Source: Bacillota bacterium (lineage in GTDB: Bacteria > Bacillota > Bacilli > Alicyclobacillales > SLC66). From it: a stretch of 6,549 nt of DNA. The stretch is from positions 1-6,549 of the forward strand of contig JAJZAS010000086.1 of the NCBI GenBank assembly GCA_021799325.1. Reading direction: 5' to 3'. This document shows positions 1-6,462 of the stretch, piece by piece; the stretch's first letter is position 1; each line of letters starts with the position of its first letter. A program made the translations under genes and the position numbers. A model generated the notes under the pieces. That model ran no database searches. It was given only the letters and a program-made list of their open reading frames with translations, and was not told where the DNA came from.

Positions 1-738
1 CTCGATATTCAGCCGGGCGTCCCTCGGCAAGTGAATGGTGATTCGCTTCGTTTGACACAGGTGTTGAACAATCTGGTAGGGAATGCGATTAAGTTTACCG
101 ATCAAGGGTCAATTCGCATTCGCGTGAAAGCAGACAAGCAACCAGATAAGGGCTGGTTACTGCATTTTACTGTGAGCGATACGGGGATAGGAATCCCGAA
201 AGATAAACAGGCTCACTTGTTTCAAGCGTTTACGCAAGCGGATAGCTCGATTTCACGAAAGTATGGGGGTACCGGCTTGGGGCTTGCCATCAGTCACCAG
301 CTTGTTCAGTTGATGGGGGGGACCATCAGCGTGACAAGTCAACCAGGGATTGGGTCGGATTTTCACTTTACCATTCGAGTGGATGCTTTCGACAATTTGG
401 ATGAATCCGATGAGCAGTCTGCTTCTGTTGCGAATGAATCGACTTCGCAACGGGAAATTGCAGCCGCAAAGGTAAACATGGACGGATGGGAATCGCTTGG
501 CGAAGGTGATGCTGCTCTGCTTCAATCACTGTTTAAGGATCTTTATGCGTATTTGAAAGAGCAGGAGATTATACCCGAAGCGATGATGGAGAATTTGGTG
601 GTGTGGTCCAAAAAAGGATTGTATGCGGACAAGTTCCATCGCCTTCTCAATCAAATGGATCAATTTGATCATCCTGGTGCCAAAAAAACGTTGATGGAAC
701 TTGCTAAAGCGCTGTCTATAGAGTGGGAGGATAACTAG
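1..738 (+). CDS. Sensor histidine kinase, C-terminal part (5' end outside window)
   Basis: This is the last 245 residues of a two-component sensor histidine kinase; the sensory and His-containing dimerisation regions lie upstream of the window. The frame is open from base 1, and the residues before the GTG at 31 already fit the family (LDIQPGVPRQVNGD leads into the kinase core), so that GTG is not a start. The HATPase_c domain fills fragment residues 1-125. It has the N box NLVGNAIKF with Asn28 for Mg-ATP, the G1 box DTGIGIP (60-66), the F box LFQAFTQAD and the G2 box GGTGLGLAI (89-97). After a polar linker comes an 85-residue helical tail ending in WEDN. It resembles the tails of hybrid kinases, but no receiver domain is fused here. 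The receiver is instead supplied by the next gene, which begins 2 bases after this stop. The stimulus cannot be seen. Family assignment is secure. Confidence 0.93.
   Translation, partial: LDIQPGVPRQVNGDSLRLTQVLNNLVGNAIKFTDQGSIRIRVKADKQPDKGWLLHFTVSDTGIGIPKDKQAHLFQAFTQADSSISRKYGGTGLGLAISHQLVQLMGGTISVTSQPGIGSDFHFTIRVDAFDNLDESDEQSASVANESTSQREIAAAKVNMDGWESLGEGDAALLQSLFKDLYAYLKEQEIIPEAMMENLVVWSKKGLYADKFHRLLNQMDQFDHPGAKKTLMELAKALSIEWEDN
725..730 (+). promoter_or_regulatory. Ribosome binding site of the c-di-GMP response regulator, inside the kinase gene
   Basis: GGGAGG lies in the last codons of the kinase gene, 10 bases before the ATG at 741. The kinase stop TAG (736-738) and this ATG are 2 bases apart. 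The arrangement favours translational coupling and supports 741 as the true start. Confidence 0.75.
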
Positions 739-740
739 TC

Positions 741-3700
741 ATGCCCAATAAATCCCTTATCCTGCTTGTCGATGATCGTCCGGAAAATTTACATGTGATG
801 GTATCTGTTTTGCGTGCCATGTATCGAGTAAAAACGGCCACCAGTGGCATGATGGCCTTGGAATTGGCGGCAAAGGATGACAAACCTGATTTAATTCTGC
901 TCGATTTGATGATGCCTGAAATGGATGGATATGAAGTGCTCCATCGACTGCGCAGTCAAAGTGAGACTAAGCACATTCCTGTCATTTTTGTGACTGCTGA
1001 TCATTCGATTGACAGTGAGCGCATCGGACTAGAGCTTGGTGTGGAAGATTACTTGACTAAGCCTGTGGTGATACCGGTGCTTCTTGCCAGGGTACAAAAT
1101 GTTCTGAAAAGAAAACAGGACGAGCAGCAATTGCGCCTCTTTGCTCAGGTGGTGGAACAAACTCGCGAAGGAATCATTGTGATGGACAAGGACACGACGA
1201 TTGTCTTTGCCAATCATGCCTATAGGGAAATGATGGGGTATGAAGAAGCTGACTTGCTAGGAAGCAACCCACGCATGCTAACATCTGGCAAATACGAAGA
1301 AGACTTCTTTTTGGAAATATGGGAGCAATTATTAACTTTAGGGTATTGGCAAGGGGAAATTTGGAATAGGAAAAAGGATGATTCCATTATTCCATTATGG
1401 GTTTCGATCAGCAAAGTGCAGAATGAGGATGAGAAGTTTGTCAATTACATAGGGATCACTATGGATCTCACTGAAAGGAAAAAACTCGAAAACGAATTAA
1501 CCTTTTTGGCTCATCACGATGCGTTAACAGGGCTACCTAATCGGACAGTGCTTGAATCGCATATTGAAATGGCAATGGCGAGGGCACGCCGGCAAAAACA
1601 ATCCATTGCGGTAGGTATTTTGGATTTGGATAATTTTAAGCCGGTGAATGATACTTATGGACATCCTGCCGGTGATCAGTTGCTTCAGACAATCGCCACT
1701 AGAATGCGCAACTCCCTTCGTGGAAATGATCTGCTGGTTCGCCTCGGCGGTGACGAATTTGTTTTAGTGATTGAAGATTTTCATTCTGTAGAAGAACTTT
1801 TTCCACTCATGTCCCGTTTACAAGAGGCAATTGAAGCGCCGATTCACCTTCAAGCCATTGATGCAGAGGTTGATGTGGGAATCAATGCCAGTTTGGGCAT
1901 GGTGGTATTTCCAGAGAAAGAAGGTGCTCCCGACTCATTATTGCGGGAAGCCGATCAGGTTCTCTATCAGGTAAAAGCAAAAAAAGGCAGGCGGGAGCGT
2001 TGGTGGGCGGTAAACGATGAGATCAAACTGGATGACTATGAAGAAATTATGCCTTATGGAAGCAAGGCTGCTATTTTACTGAAAGCCAACTCAAAAACCT
2101 TGCAAGTCCTTCTGCAGGATATGATGACGCTTTTTGAAAAGGAAATTACCACCAGGTCAGGGTTCGTCAATTTAATTCAGTTGCTGACACAAGAGCAGAT
2201 AGAGACACTTTTAACTTTGCAAAAGCATCATTTGAATTTGCTTTTCGACCCTCATTTATTTGAAAAAGAGCATCGTGAAAAAGCGAAGGAACTTGGGCGC
2301 AGTCACGCCGCAAGCGGAGTGGATTGGCTTTGGGTCTTTGAAATCTATAATTTGTGGATCATGTTAATCGGGGAAAGGTTTATCGCCTATCGCCTGCCAT
2401 CGTCCTTAGTTCGCATCTTGACGGACCGGTTGTGGGTTGATGCAGAAGGGCAGGCTGCAGGATTTCATTACGTAGATTTGCAGCGGTGGGATGTCATCAA
2501 TCAAATTGATTCTTTAGTGTGGGACATCAGGAAATTTACGGAACTGGCCAATCAAACAGTCAATCTTCTGGTTGAGCTTGACGATGTGATGGCTGCCATC
2601 ATAGGTAGGCCGGATGAATCCGGGAAGTTCGTTTATGAATTTGTGGCGGGATCGCTGAAGGGGGATTACGGGAGGGCAATACAATCAGGTCTAATTGTGC
2701 CTGCGAGCACTCGTTTGGATGACGCGAGTGGTAGGGGGATCACAGGAAAAGCATGGCGTTTTGGTACCATTCAACGGGCGATGAACTACGCCACGGATGA
2801 AAGTGTGTCGCCCTGGCGCCAGTATGTGCTCGATCATCAGTTGCTGTCATCGGTGGCAATCCCACTTGTGGCGCCAAACGGGAAACCACACGCAGTCTTA
2901 AATCTTTTCAGTCGCTATCCAGGGGCGCTTGCTTCTCCTTCGCAACACTCCATGATCGAACATTTGCAGAAAATTCTCGGACTCGCACTGGAGCGGATTA
3001 CGAGGTATGAAGAATCATCACTATTTATGTCTTCCTCACATCATGAACACCATCAATCGCTGGAGTCAGGATTGATCATGCACTACCAGCCAATTATTGA
3101 ATTGCAATCGGGCCAGTTGATCAGGGCAGAGGCGTTGGCTAGACTACTTGAGTCGGATGGTCATTTTGTGATGCCAAGTGAGTTTCTGCCGTTATTGACG
3201 GCAGATGGATTGCGTCAATTATTTGAACTCGGAATCAAACAGGGGTTTGAAGCACTTCATCATTGGAAAGATTCCGGTGTTTCCTGCTCTCTAGCAGTTA
3301 ACTTGCCGCCGATTGGTCTAGTGGATGCGCGCTATGGCGGAATTGTGGAGACCGCCCTGCAACAATTTGACTTGACTCCTTCAGACTTGGTGTTGGAACT
3401 CGTGGATACTGATAACGTCGATGTGAGTAACGTTGATTCTATGTTAGAAATGTTTAAACAGTTGGGCATTGAACTGGCGGATGATGATTGGGGTTCTGGC
3501 CAAAGTGGTTTATTAAGATTAAAGCAGGCTCCGTTTCGAATTATCAAAGTGAACCAGCAATTGCTTAAAGATATTCAACATGATCCAATCGGTGTATGTA
3601 AGTTTATTTATGGATTGACGCGCCTCGCGCATGAACTGGGAATGCAGGTGGTGGTGGAGGGACTTGAATCCCTTGGTCATGTGGAAATGGCCTTAATACT

Positions 3701-4067
3701 GGGAGCCGATTTTGGACAAGGGTATGGCATCGCCAAACCAATGGACAGTGAGGAATTGATAAGGTGGGCACATACGCATGCTTATCAGGCGAAGCCAAAT
3801 AGCCCCAAAACCGCTATTGGTGCACTCGCTGCGCATTTTCGCTGGATGGAGGACGGTCATTCCGGTGAAGAAGCGTGTTACTTTCAACATTACCTTGAGG
3901 TGAGGCATTTGATTGGCAGTGAATTAGATAAAGCCCATCACCAATTACATGAGTTCGTAAAGTCAAATCAACTGATGGGGCATCATGACATGAATATTCA
4001 ATTTATGGAAATGATTCTCGAAAACATAAACGAAGAGATGAAATGGGCAAAAGGCATTCATGCCTGA
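741..4067 (+). CDS. Response regulator with REC-PAS-GGDEF-helical-GAF-EAL domains (putative bifunctional c-di-GMP synthase/phosphodiesterase)
   Basis: This 1108-residue cytoplasmic protein has no signal peptide or membrane segment and is the likely partner of the upstream kinase. Receiver domain 5-125: acid pair D11/D12, phospho-acceptor D55 in LLDLMMPEMDG, T85 and K107. PAS domain about 130-247 ends in DLTERKK. GGDEF domain about 250-420: metal and substrate residues in LDLDNFK and NDTYGH, intact GGDEF at 336-340, and an RxxD inhibitory site (R327-D330) five residues before it. A helical domain (about 440-590) follows, perhaps related to the middle domain of DosC-type cyclases. GAF is about 595-755. 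EAL is about 778-1010 with E797, N854, E886, D915/D916, K936, E973, E976 and Q993 all present. Variants are DDWG for DDFG and KVN for KID. A His/Cys helical tail (1025-1108) closes the protein. It should make c-di-GMP from two GTP and cleave it to pGpG; which activity dominates cannot be read from sequence. Confidence 0.93.
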   Translation: MPNKSLILLVDDRPENLHVMVSVLRAMYRVKTATSGMMALELAAKDDKPDLILLDLMMPEMDGYEVLHRLRSQSETKHIPVIFVTADHSIDSERIGLELGVEDYLTKPVVIPVLLARVQNVLKRKQDEQQLRLFAQVVEQTREGIIVMDKDTTIVFANHAYREMMGYEEADLLGSNPRMLTSGKYEEDFFLEIWEQLLTLGYWQGEIWNRKKDDSIIPLWVSISKVQNEDEKFVNYIGITMDLTERKKLENELTFLAHHDALTGLPNRTVLESHIEMAMARARRQKQSIAVGILDLDNFKPVNDTYGHPAGDQLLQTIATRMRNSLRGNDLLVRLGGDEFVLVIEDFHSVEELFPLMSRLQEAIEAPIHLQAIDAEVDVGINASLGMVVFPEKEGAPDSLLREADQVLYQVKAKKGRRERWWAVNDEIKLDDYEEIMPYGSKAAILLKANSKTLQVLLQDMMTLFEKEITTRSGFVNLIQLLTQEQIETLLTLQKHHLNLLFDPHLFEKEHREKAKELGRSHAASGVDWLWVFEIYNLWIMLIGERFIAYRLPSSLVRILTDRLWVDAEGQAAGFHYVDLQRWDVINQIDSLVWDIRKFTELANQTVNLLVELDDVMAAIIGRPDESGKFVYEFVAGSLKGDYGRAIQSGLIVPASTRLDDASGRGITGKAWRFGTIQRAMNYATDESVSPWRQYVLDHQLLSSVAIPLVAPNGKPHAVLNLFSRYPGALASPSQHSMIEHLQKILGLALERITRYEESSLFMSSSHHEHHQSLESGLIMHYQPIIELQSGQLIRAEALARLLESDGHFVMPSEFLPLLTADGLRQLFELGIKQGFEALHHWKDSGVSCSLAVNLPPIGLVDARYGGIVETALQQFDLTPSDLVLELVDTDNVDVSNVDSMLEMFKQLGIELADDDWGSGQSGLLRLKQAPFRIIKVNQQLLKDIQHDPIGVCKFIYGLTRLAHELGMQVVVEGLESLGHVEMALILGADFGQGYGIAKPMDSEELIRWAHTHAYQAKPNSPKTAIGALAAHFRWMEDGHSGEEACYFQHYLEVRHLIGSELDKAHHQLHEFVKSNQLMGHHDMNIQFMEMILENINEEMKWAKGIHA

Positions 4068-4074
4068 TGAGAAT

Positions 4075-4102
4075 AAAAAAGCGCCAGAACGAGGCCTGGC
4101 GC
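4075..4102 (-). terminator. Rho-independent terminator of cysK
   Basis: Seven-base arms GCGCCAG (4081-4087) and CTGGCGC (4096-4102) enclose an 8-base loop. Read leftward, the hairpin lies about 20 bases past the cysK stop and is followed by six T's (A's at 4075-4080 on the + strand), the classic layout. On the + strand no T-run follows directly; the nearest is TTTTTA at 4120-4125. Rightward termination of the signalling genes here is therefore possible but weaker. Confidence 0.88.
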
Positions 4103-4122
4103 CAACGGGTGCGGTCATCTTT

Positions 4123-5076
4123 TTATTCGGCGTCAAAGAGGCCGGTGGACAAATAGCGTTCTCCTGTGTCGGGAAGCAACGCGACGATGGTTTTCCCTTT
4201 GTTCTCAGGGCGGCTGGCGATTAGTTTGGCTGCGGTAATCGCTGCTCCAGAGGATATGCCAACCAGAATGCCCTCGGTTTTGGCAATTGTTCTGGCAGCT
4301 TCATAAGCGTCTTCATTGCTGATTTTTAGCACCTCATCGTATACGTTGGTATTTAACGTACTGGGAACAAATCCAGCGCCAATGCCTTGAATCTTGTGGG
4401 GGCCCGGATTGCCGCCAGACAATACAGGTGAATTTTCTGGTTCCACTGCGATCACCTGAAGGGTGGGTTTATGAGCCTTCAGCACTTCACCTACTCCGGT
4501 GATGGTCCCCCCGGTGCCAATCCCGCTGATAAAGATATCCACGCGTCCCTCGGTGTCTTCCCAAATTTCCATCGCGGTAGTTTGACGATGCATTTCTGGA
4601 TTCGCGGGATTTTCGAACTGTTGAGGGATATAGGCGTCAGGAATTTCATTTTTCAATTCCTCTGCCTTCGCGATCGCCCCCTTCATTCCTTTTGCACCTT
4701 CTGTTAGCACTAGATCGGCTCCCAGGGCGTGCAACATGCTGCGCCGCTCTACGCTCATCGTTTCTGGCATACAAAGGATACAACGATAGCCTTTTGCCGC
4801 TGCAACAAACGCTAGCGCAATGCCGGTATTCCCGCTTGTCGGTTCAATAATGGTCGTAACGCCGGGGGTAATCAGGCCTTTTTTTTCGGCATCTTCAATC
4901 ATCGCGAGACCAATGCGGTCTTTGACGCTGCCTAGCGGATTGAAGTACTCTAATTTAGCAAGAACCTCACTGCCTGTTTCCGCACTGACATGTTGGAGTC
5001 GAATAAGTGGAGTGTTGCCTATCAATTCTGTGATATTTGTGGCAATTTTAGGGCGAGCTTTCATGGTAATTGCCAT
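4123..5076 (-). CDS. cysK: O-acetylserine sulfhydrylase (cysteine synthase A)
   Basis: This PLP enzyme joins O-acetyl-L-serine and sulfide to give L-cysteine and acetate, the last step of sulfur assimilation. The fold-type II motifs are complete (317-residue numbering): PLP lysine K52 in NPLGSVKDR, substrate loop TSGNTG (80-85), phosphate-binding GTGGT (187-191), and GISSGAA (273-279) with the serine facing the pyridine nitrogen. QQFENPANP and the length of 313-317 residues favour CysK over CysM or cystathionine synthase-like paralogues. Two in-frame ATGs compete: 5076, which directly abuts the AAGG of the ribosome binding site, and 5064, four codons in. In the second case AAGGATG sits 9 bases upstream, a better spacing, so the 313-residue form may be the real product. 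The gene is divergent from cymR, whose product in Bacillus binds CysK to sense cysteine status. A strong terminator follows the gene. Confidence 0.95.
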   Translation of the reverse strand: MAITMKARPKIATNITELIGNTPLIRLQHVSAETGSEVLAKLEYFNPLGSVKDRIGLAMIEDAEKKGLITPGVTTIIEPTSGNTGIALAFVAAAKGYRCILCMPETMSVERRSMLHALGADLVLTEGAKGMKGAIAKAEELKNEIPDAYIPQQFENPANPEMHRQTTAMEIWEDTEGRVDIFISGIGTGGTITGVGEVLKAHKPTLQVIAVEPENSPVLSGGNPGPHKIQGIGAGFVPSTLNTNVYDEVLKISNEDAYEAARTIAKTEGILVGISSGAAITAAKLIASRPENKGKTIVALLPDTGERYLSTGLFDAE

Positions 5077-5085
5077 CCTTCTTTC
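5071..5085 (-). promoter_or_regulatory. cysK ribosome binding site overlapping the first ATG
   Basis: Read leftward, AAAGAAGGATGG carries the Shine-Dalgarno bases. The first ATG is part of this element and has no spacer, whereas the ATG at 5064-5062 is 9 bases beyond AAGGATG. This decides in favour of the inner start, though initiation at both is possible. Confidence 0.5.
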
Positions 5086-5097
5086 TTTTTATTATAG

Positions 5098-5122
5098 TAT
5101 TCCTATATGTTTAGTTAGATTA
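5098..5122 (-). promoter_or_regulatory. Candidate CymR operator in the cysK leader
   Basis: Read leftward, the stretch begins TAAT and ends with ATAGGAATA. As I recall it, the Bacillus CymR site is about 25-27 bp, starting TAA and ending ATNGGAATT. The right half (ATNGGAAT) and the TAA fall at the expected distance, but several middle positions do not match. The site lies between the proposed cysK promoter and its start codons, where a bound repressor would block transcription. A 7-bp direct repeat TTAGTTA (5111-5117 and 5120-5126) overlaps it on the + strand. The consensus is from memory and the match is partial. Confidence 0.4.
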
Positions 5123-5127
5123 GTTAT

Positions 5128-5156
5128 ATTGTACGAGAAATGATATGAAATGTACA
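5128..5156 (-). promoter_or_regulatory. Candidate sigma-A promoter of cysK
   Basis: Read leftward, TGTACA (5156-5151) is a 4/6 match to the -35 box, and TACAAT (5133-5128) is a 5/6 match to the -10 box, with the ideal 17-base spacer. The transcript would start near 5121 and carry a leader of about 45-60 bases. A perfect TATAAT also occurs at 5096-5091, but it has no good -35 and would leave almost no leader before the first ATG, so it is the less likely choice. Confidence 0.45.
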
Positions 5157-5184
5157 GTGTCATCGTGGTTTCATGCGTAAATAA

Positions 5185-5192
5185 GAAAGGAA
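5185..5192 (+). promoter_or_regulatory. cymR ribosome binding site
   Basis: GAAAGGAA lies 10 bases upstream of the ATG at 5203 and supports that start. No convincing rightward promoter was found between 5077 and 5190: TATATT (5125-5130) is a 5/6 -10 box but lacks a recognisable -35. Confidence 0.6.
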
Positions 5193-5202
5193 GTTAGGTC
5201 AG

Positions 5203-5616
5203 ATGAAAATTTCAACGAAAGGCCGGTATGGACTGATGTTGTTGGTGGATCTGGCTGCGAATGAATCATCGGGAGAGCCGATCTCGTTAAAATCGATTGC
5301 TGAACGGCAGGGATTGTCTGACCATTATTTAGAACAGTTGATCGCTCCCCTTCGCAATGTGGGATTGGTACGTAGTGTTCGCGGTGCGCGCGGCGGATAT
5401 GTGCTCGATAGATCGAGTACAGAAATTCGTATCAGTGAAGTATTAGCTACGCTGGAAGGCCCCATTACACTAGTGGATGAAGACATAGAGGATGGGCTTG
5501 GAGATTTTTGGGATCGCTTGCAGGGCAGCTTAATGGCCGTGCTTGAATCGACGACTCTTCGGGATCTTGTCGAAATTAGGGAAAAGAGCACGGGAAACTT
5601 CATGTATTATATCTAA
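5203..5616 (+). CDS. cymR: Rrf2-family repressor of cysteine metabolism, CymR-like
   Basis: This 137-residue winged-helix regulator closely follows Bacillus subtilis CymR as I recall it: MKISTKGRYGL at the start, SLKSIAERQGLSDHYLEQL as the DNA-recognition helices (28-46), the wing SVRGARGGYVL (58-68), LEGPI (83-87) in the dimer region, and an aromatic C-terminus ending in MYYI. The length matches the family. In Bacillus and Staphylococcus CymR represses cystine uptake, methionine-to-cysteine conversion and related genes when cysteine is ample, acting in complex with CysK; cysK lies divergently next door here. There is no cysteine in the protein at all. It therefore cannot carry the three-Cys Fe-S cluster of IscR or NsrR, which argues against those relatives, and it lacks the single redox Cys described for Staphylococcus aureus CymR. 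The targets are inferred; cysK and cysH are the obvious local candidates. Confidence 0.92.
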   Translation: MKISTKGRYGLMLLVDLAANESSGEPISLKSIAERQGLSDHYLEQLIAPLRNVGLVRSVRGARGGYVLDRSSTEIRISEVLATLEGPITLVDEDIEDGLGDFWDRLQGSLMAVLESTTLRDLVEIREKSTGNFMYYI

Positions 5617-5636
5617 ATTGCCATTCGCATCTCGTC

Positions 5637-5672
5637 ATACCCAGTTGGTTGAAAATTTGGGTGTATTTTTTT
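5637..5672 (+). terminator. Probable weak terminator after cymR
   Basis: ACCCA (5639-5643) pairs with TGGGT (5658-5662) across a 14-base loop, and the helix can extend to ATAC/GTAT with a 2-base bulge. A seven-T run (5666-5672) follows directly. It begins about 20 bases after the cymR stop. The stem is short, so some read-through into cysH is likely. Confidence 0.55.
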
Positions 5673-5727
5673 CTCAATCTTAAGAAGGTTTAAAGCTTTA
5701 GGTTATAAACTGTTTTCATTCGTAAAC
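5673..5727 (+). promoter_or_regulatory. cysH upstream region with a palindrome and a possible -10 box
   Basis: This AT-rich stretch holds the perfect 10-bp palindrome TAAAGCTTTA (5691-5700), flanked on both sides by GGTT (5687-5690 and 5701-5704). Next comes TATAAA (5704-5709), a 5/6 match to a -10 box. The hexamer 17 bases upstream (TAAGAA) is a poor -35, so any promoter here may need an activator or the gene may depend on read-through. No GGAAT-type CymR half-site is visible. Confidence 0.3.
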
Positions 5728-5733
5728 AGGAGG
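5728..5733 (+). promoter_or_regulatory. cysH ribosome binding site
   Basis: A perfect AGGAGG stands 6 bases before the ATG at 5740 and only 3 bases before the GTG at 5737. This makes the ATG the likely start although the adjacent GTG is in frame. Confidence 0.85.
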
Positions 5734-5739
5734 TTAGTG

Positions 5740-6438
5740 ATGAACAATTTAGTCATGCCTTTATCGCAAATTGAACAATTGGCTGTGGAATACGAACAAG
5801 CCAAACCGGAGGTGATTTTGCGAAAGGCGTTTGAAACACTTCCCAATATCACCTTTGCCTGTTCTTTTGGAGCAGAAGACATGGTACTGATGGACATGAT
5901 CATGAATATTCAACCAGACGCGCAAATGTTTTATTTGGATACCGATCTTTTGTTTTCTGAAACCTATGCGCTTCGTGAGGAAGCCATTCGCCGCTATGGA
6001 TTCATGAATCTGACACAGGTCCGACCTGCGCTCTCCCTTGCAGAACAGGCAGAGCAGTACGGGCATGAGCTATGGGCGAAACAACCTGACGTCTGTTGTA
6101 TTTTACGAAAAGTGAACTCACTATCTGATCATCTACATAAATTTCAGGCTTGGATTACAGGAATTCGAAGGGAACAGGCAGTGACCAGGGCCAATGCCCA
6201 AGTCTTCGAATGGGATCAGAAATTCGAAATGGTGAAAGTCAATCCTCTCGCCACTTGGACGAATGATCAAGTGTGGAACTATATTCGAACTCATCATGTG
6301 CCATATAACCCGCTGCACGACAATGGATATCCCAGTATCGGTTGCATTCATTGCACTCGTCCTATCAAGGAAGGTGAAGATCCGAGAAGTGGAAGATGGT
6401 CAGGTCATGAAAAAACGGAATGTGGATTGCATCACTAA
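5740..6438 (+). CDS. cysH: Assimilatory APS reductase, [4Fe-4S] type (CysH family)
   Basis: This 232-residue enzyme reduces adenylyl sulfate to sulfite and AMP using thioredoxin, feeding sulfite reductase and then CysK. It belongs to the adenine nucleotide alpha-hydrolase-like fold: SFGAEDMVL (42-50) is the nucleotide-binding loop and LDTD (66-69) follows. The cysteine pair C119-C120 in CCILRK and the pair C202/C205 in GCIHC are the four ligands of the [4Fe-4S] cluster. They mark the APS-using subclass (EC 1.8.4.10) and are absent from cluster-free PAPS reductases such as that of E. coli. C228 in the C-terminal ECGLHH is the catalytic nucleophile that carries the thiosulfonate. GIRREQ (141-146) and the Arg-rich RSGRW near the end fit substrate binding. 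It is complete and normal in length. The following gene starts 38 bases later, which suggests an operon. Some Bacillus CysH proteins accept both APS and PAPS, so the substrate range is open. Confidence 0.94.
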   Translation: MNNLVMPLSQIEQLAVEYEQAKPEVILRKAFETLPNITFACSFGAEDMVLMDMIMNIQPDAQMFYLDTDLLFSETYALREEAIRRYGFMNLTQVRPALSLAEQAEQYGHELWAKQPDVCCILRKVNSLSDHLHKFQAWITGIRREQAVTRANAQVFEWDQKFEMVKVNPLATWTNDQVWNYIRTHHVPYNPLHDNGYPSIGCIHCTRPIKEGEDPRSGRWSGHEKTECGLHH

Positions 6439-6462
6439 TGGCATAAATATGCTGATGTTTAG

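Noticed and set aside
31..33. GTG as the start of a 235-residue kinase
   Set aside because: The frame is open to base 1 and the upstream residues fit the kinase core, so the gene simply begins outside the window.
253..525. Reverse-strand open frame inside the kinase gene
   Set aside because: It lies wholly within a well-supported gene and shows no recognisable domain or ribosome binding site; the same holds for the other antisense frames at 1029-1444, 3332-3908, 5325-5603, 5703-6066 and 6133-6351.
2058..2510. Classic globin domain within the large regulator
   Set aside because: I could not recognise the globin-fold sequence pattern; only a looser resemblance to helical sensor segments of DosC-type proteins can be claimed.
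4471..5143. Rightward open frames opposite cysK (4471-4707 and 4820-5143)
   Set aside because: They are shadows of the conserved cysK frame, and the second runs through its promoter region; no family features.
5203..5616. IscR or NsrR type Fe-S regulator
   Set aside because: The protein has no cysteines, and the flanking genes and C-terminus fit CymR.
5737..5739. GTG start for cysH
   Set aside because: It is only 3 bases from AGGAGG; the ATG at 5740 has a better spacing and initiator.
5617..5739. T-box or S-box riboswitch upstream of cysH
   Set aside because: The gap is only 123 bases and lacks the conserved T-box sequence and the S-box core helices.
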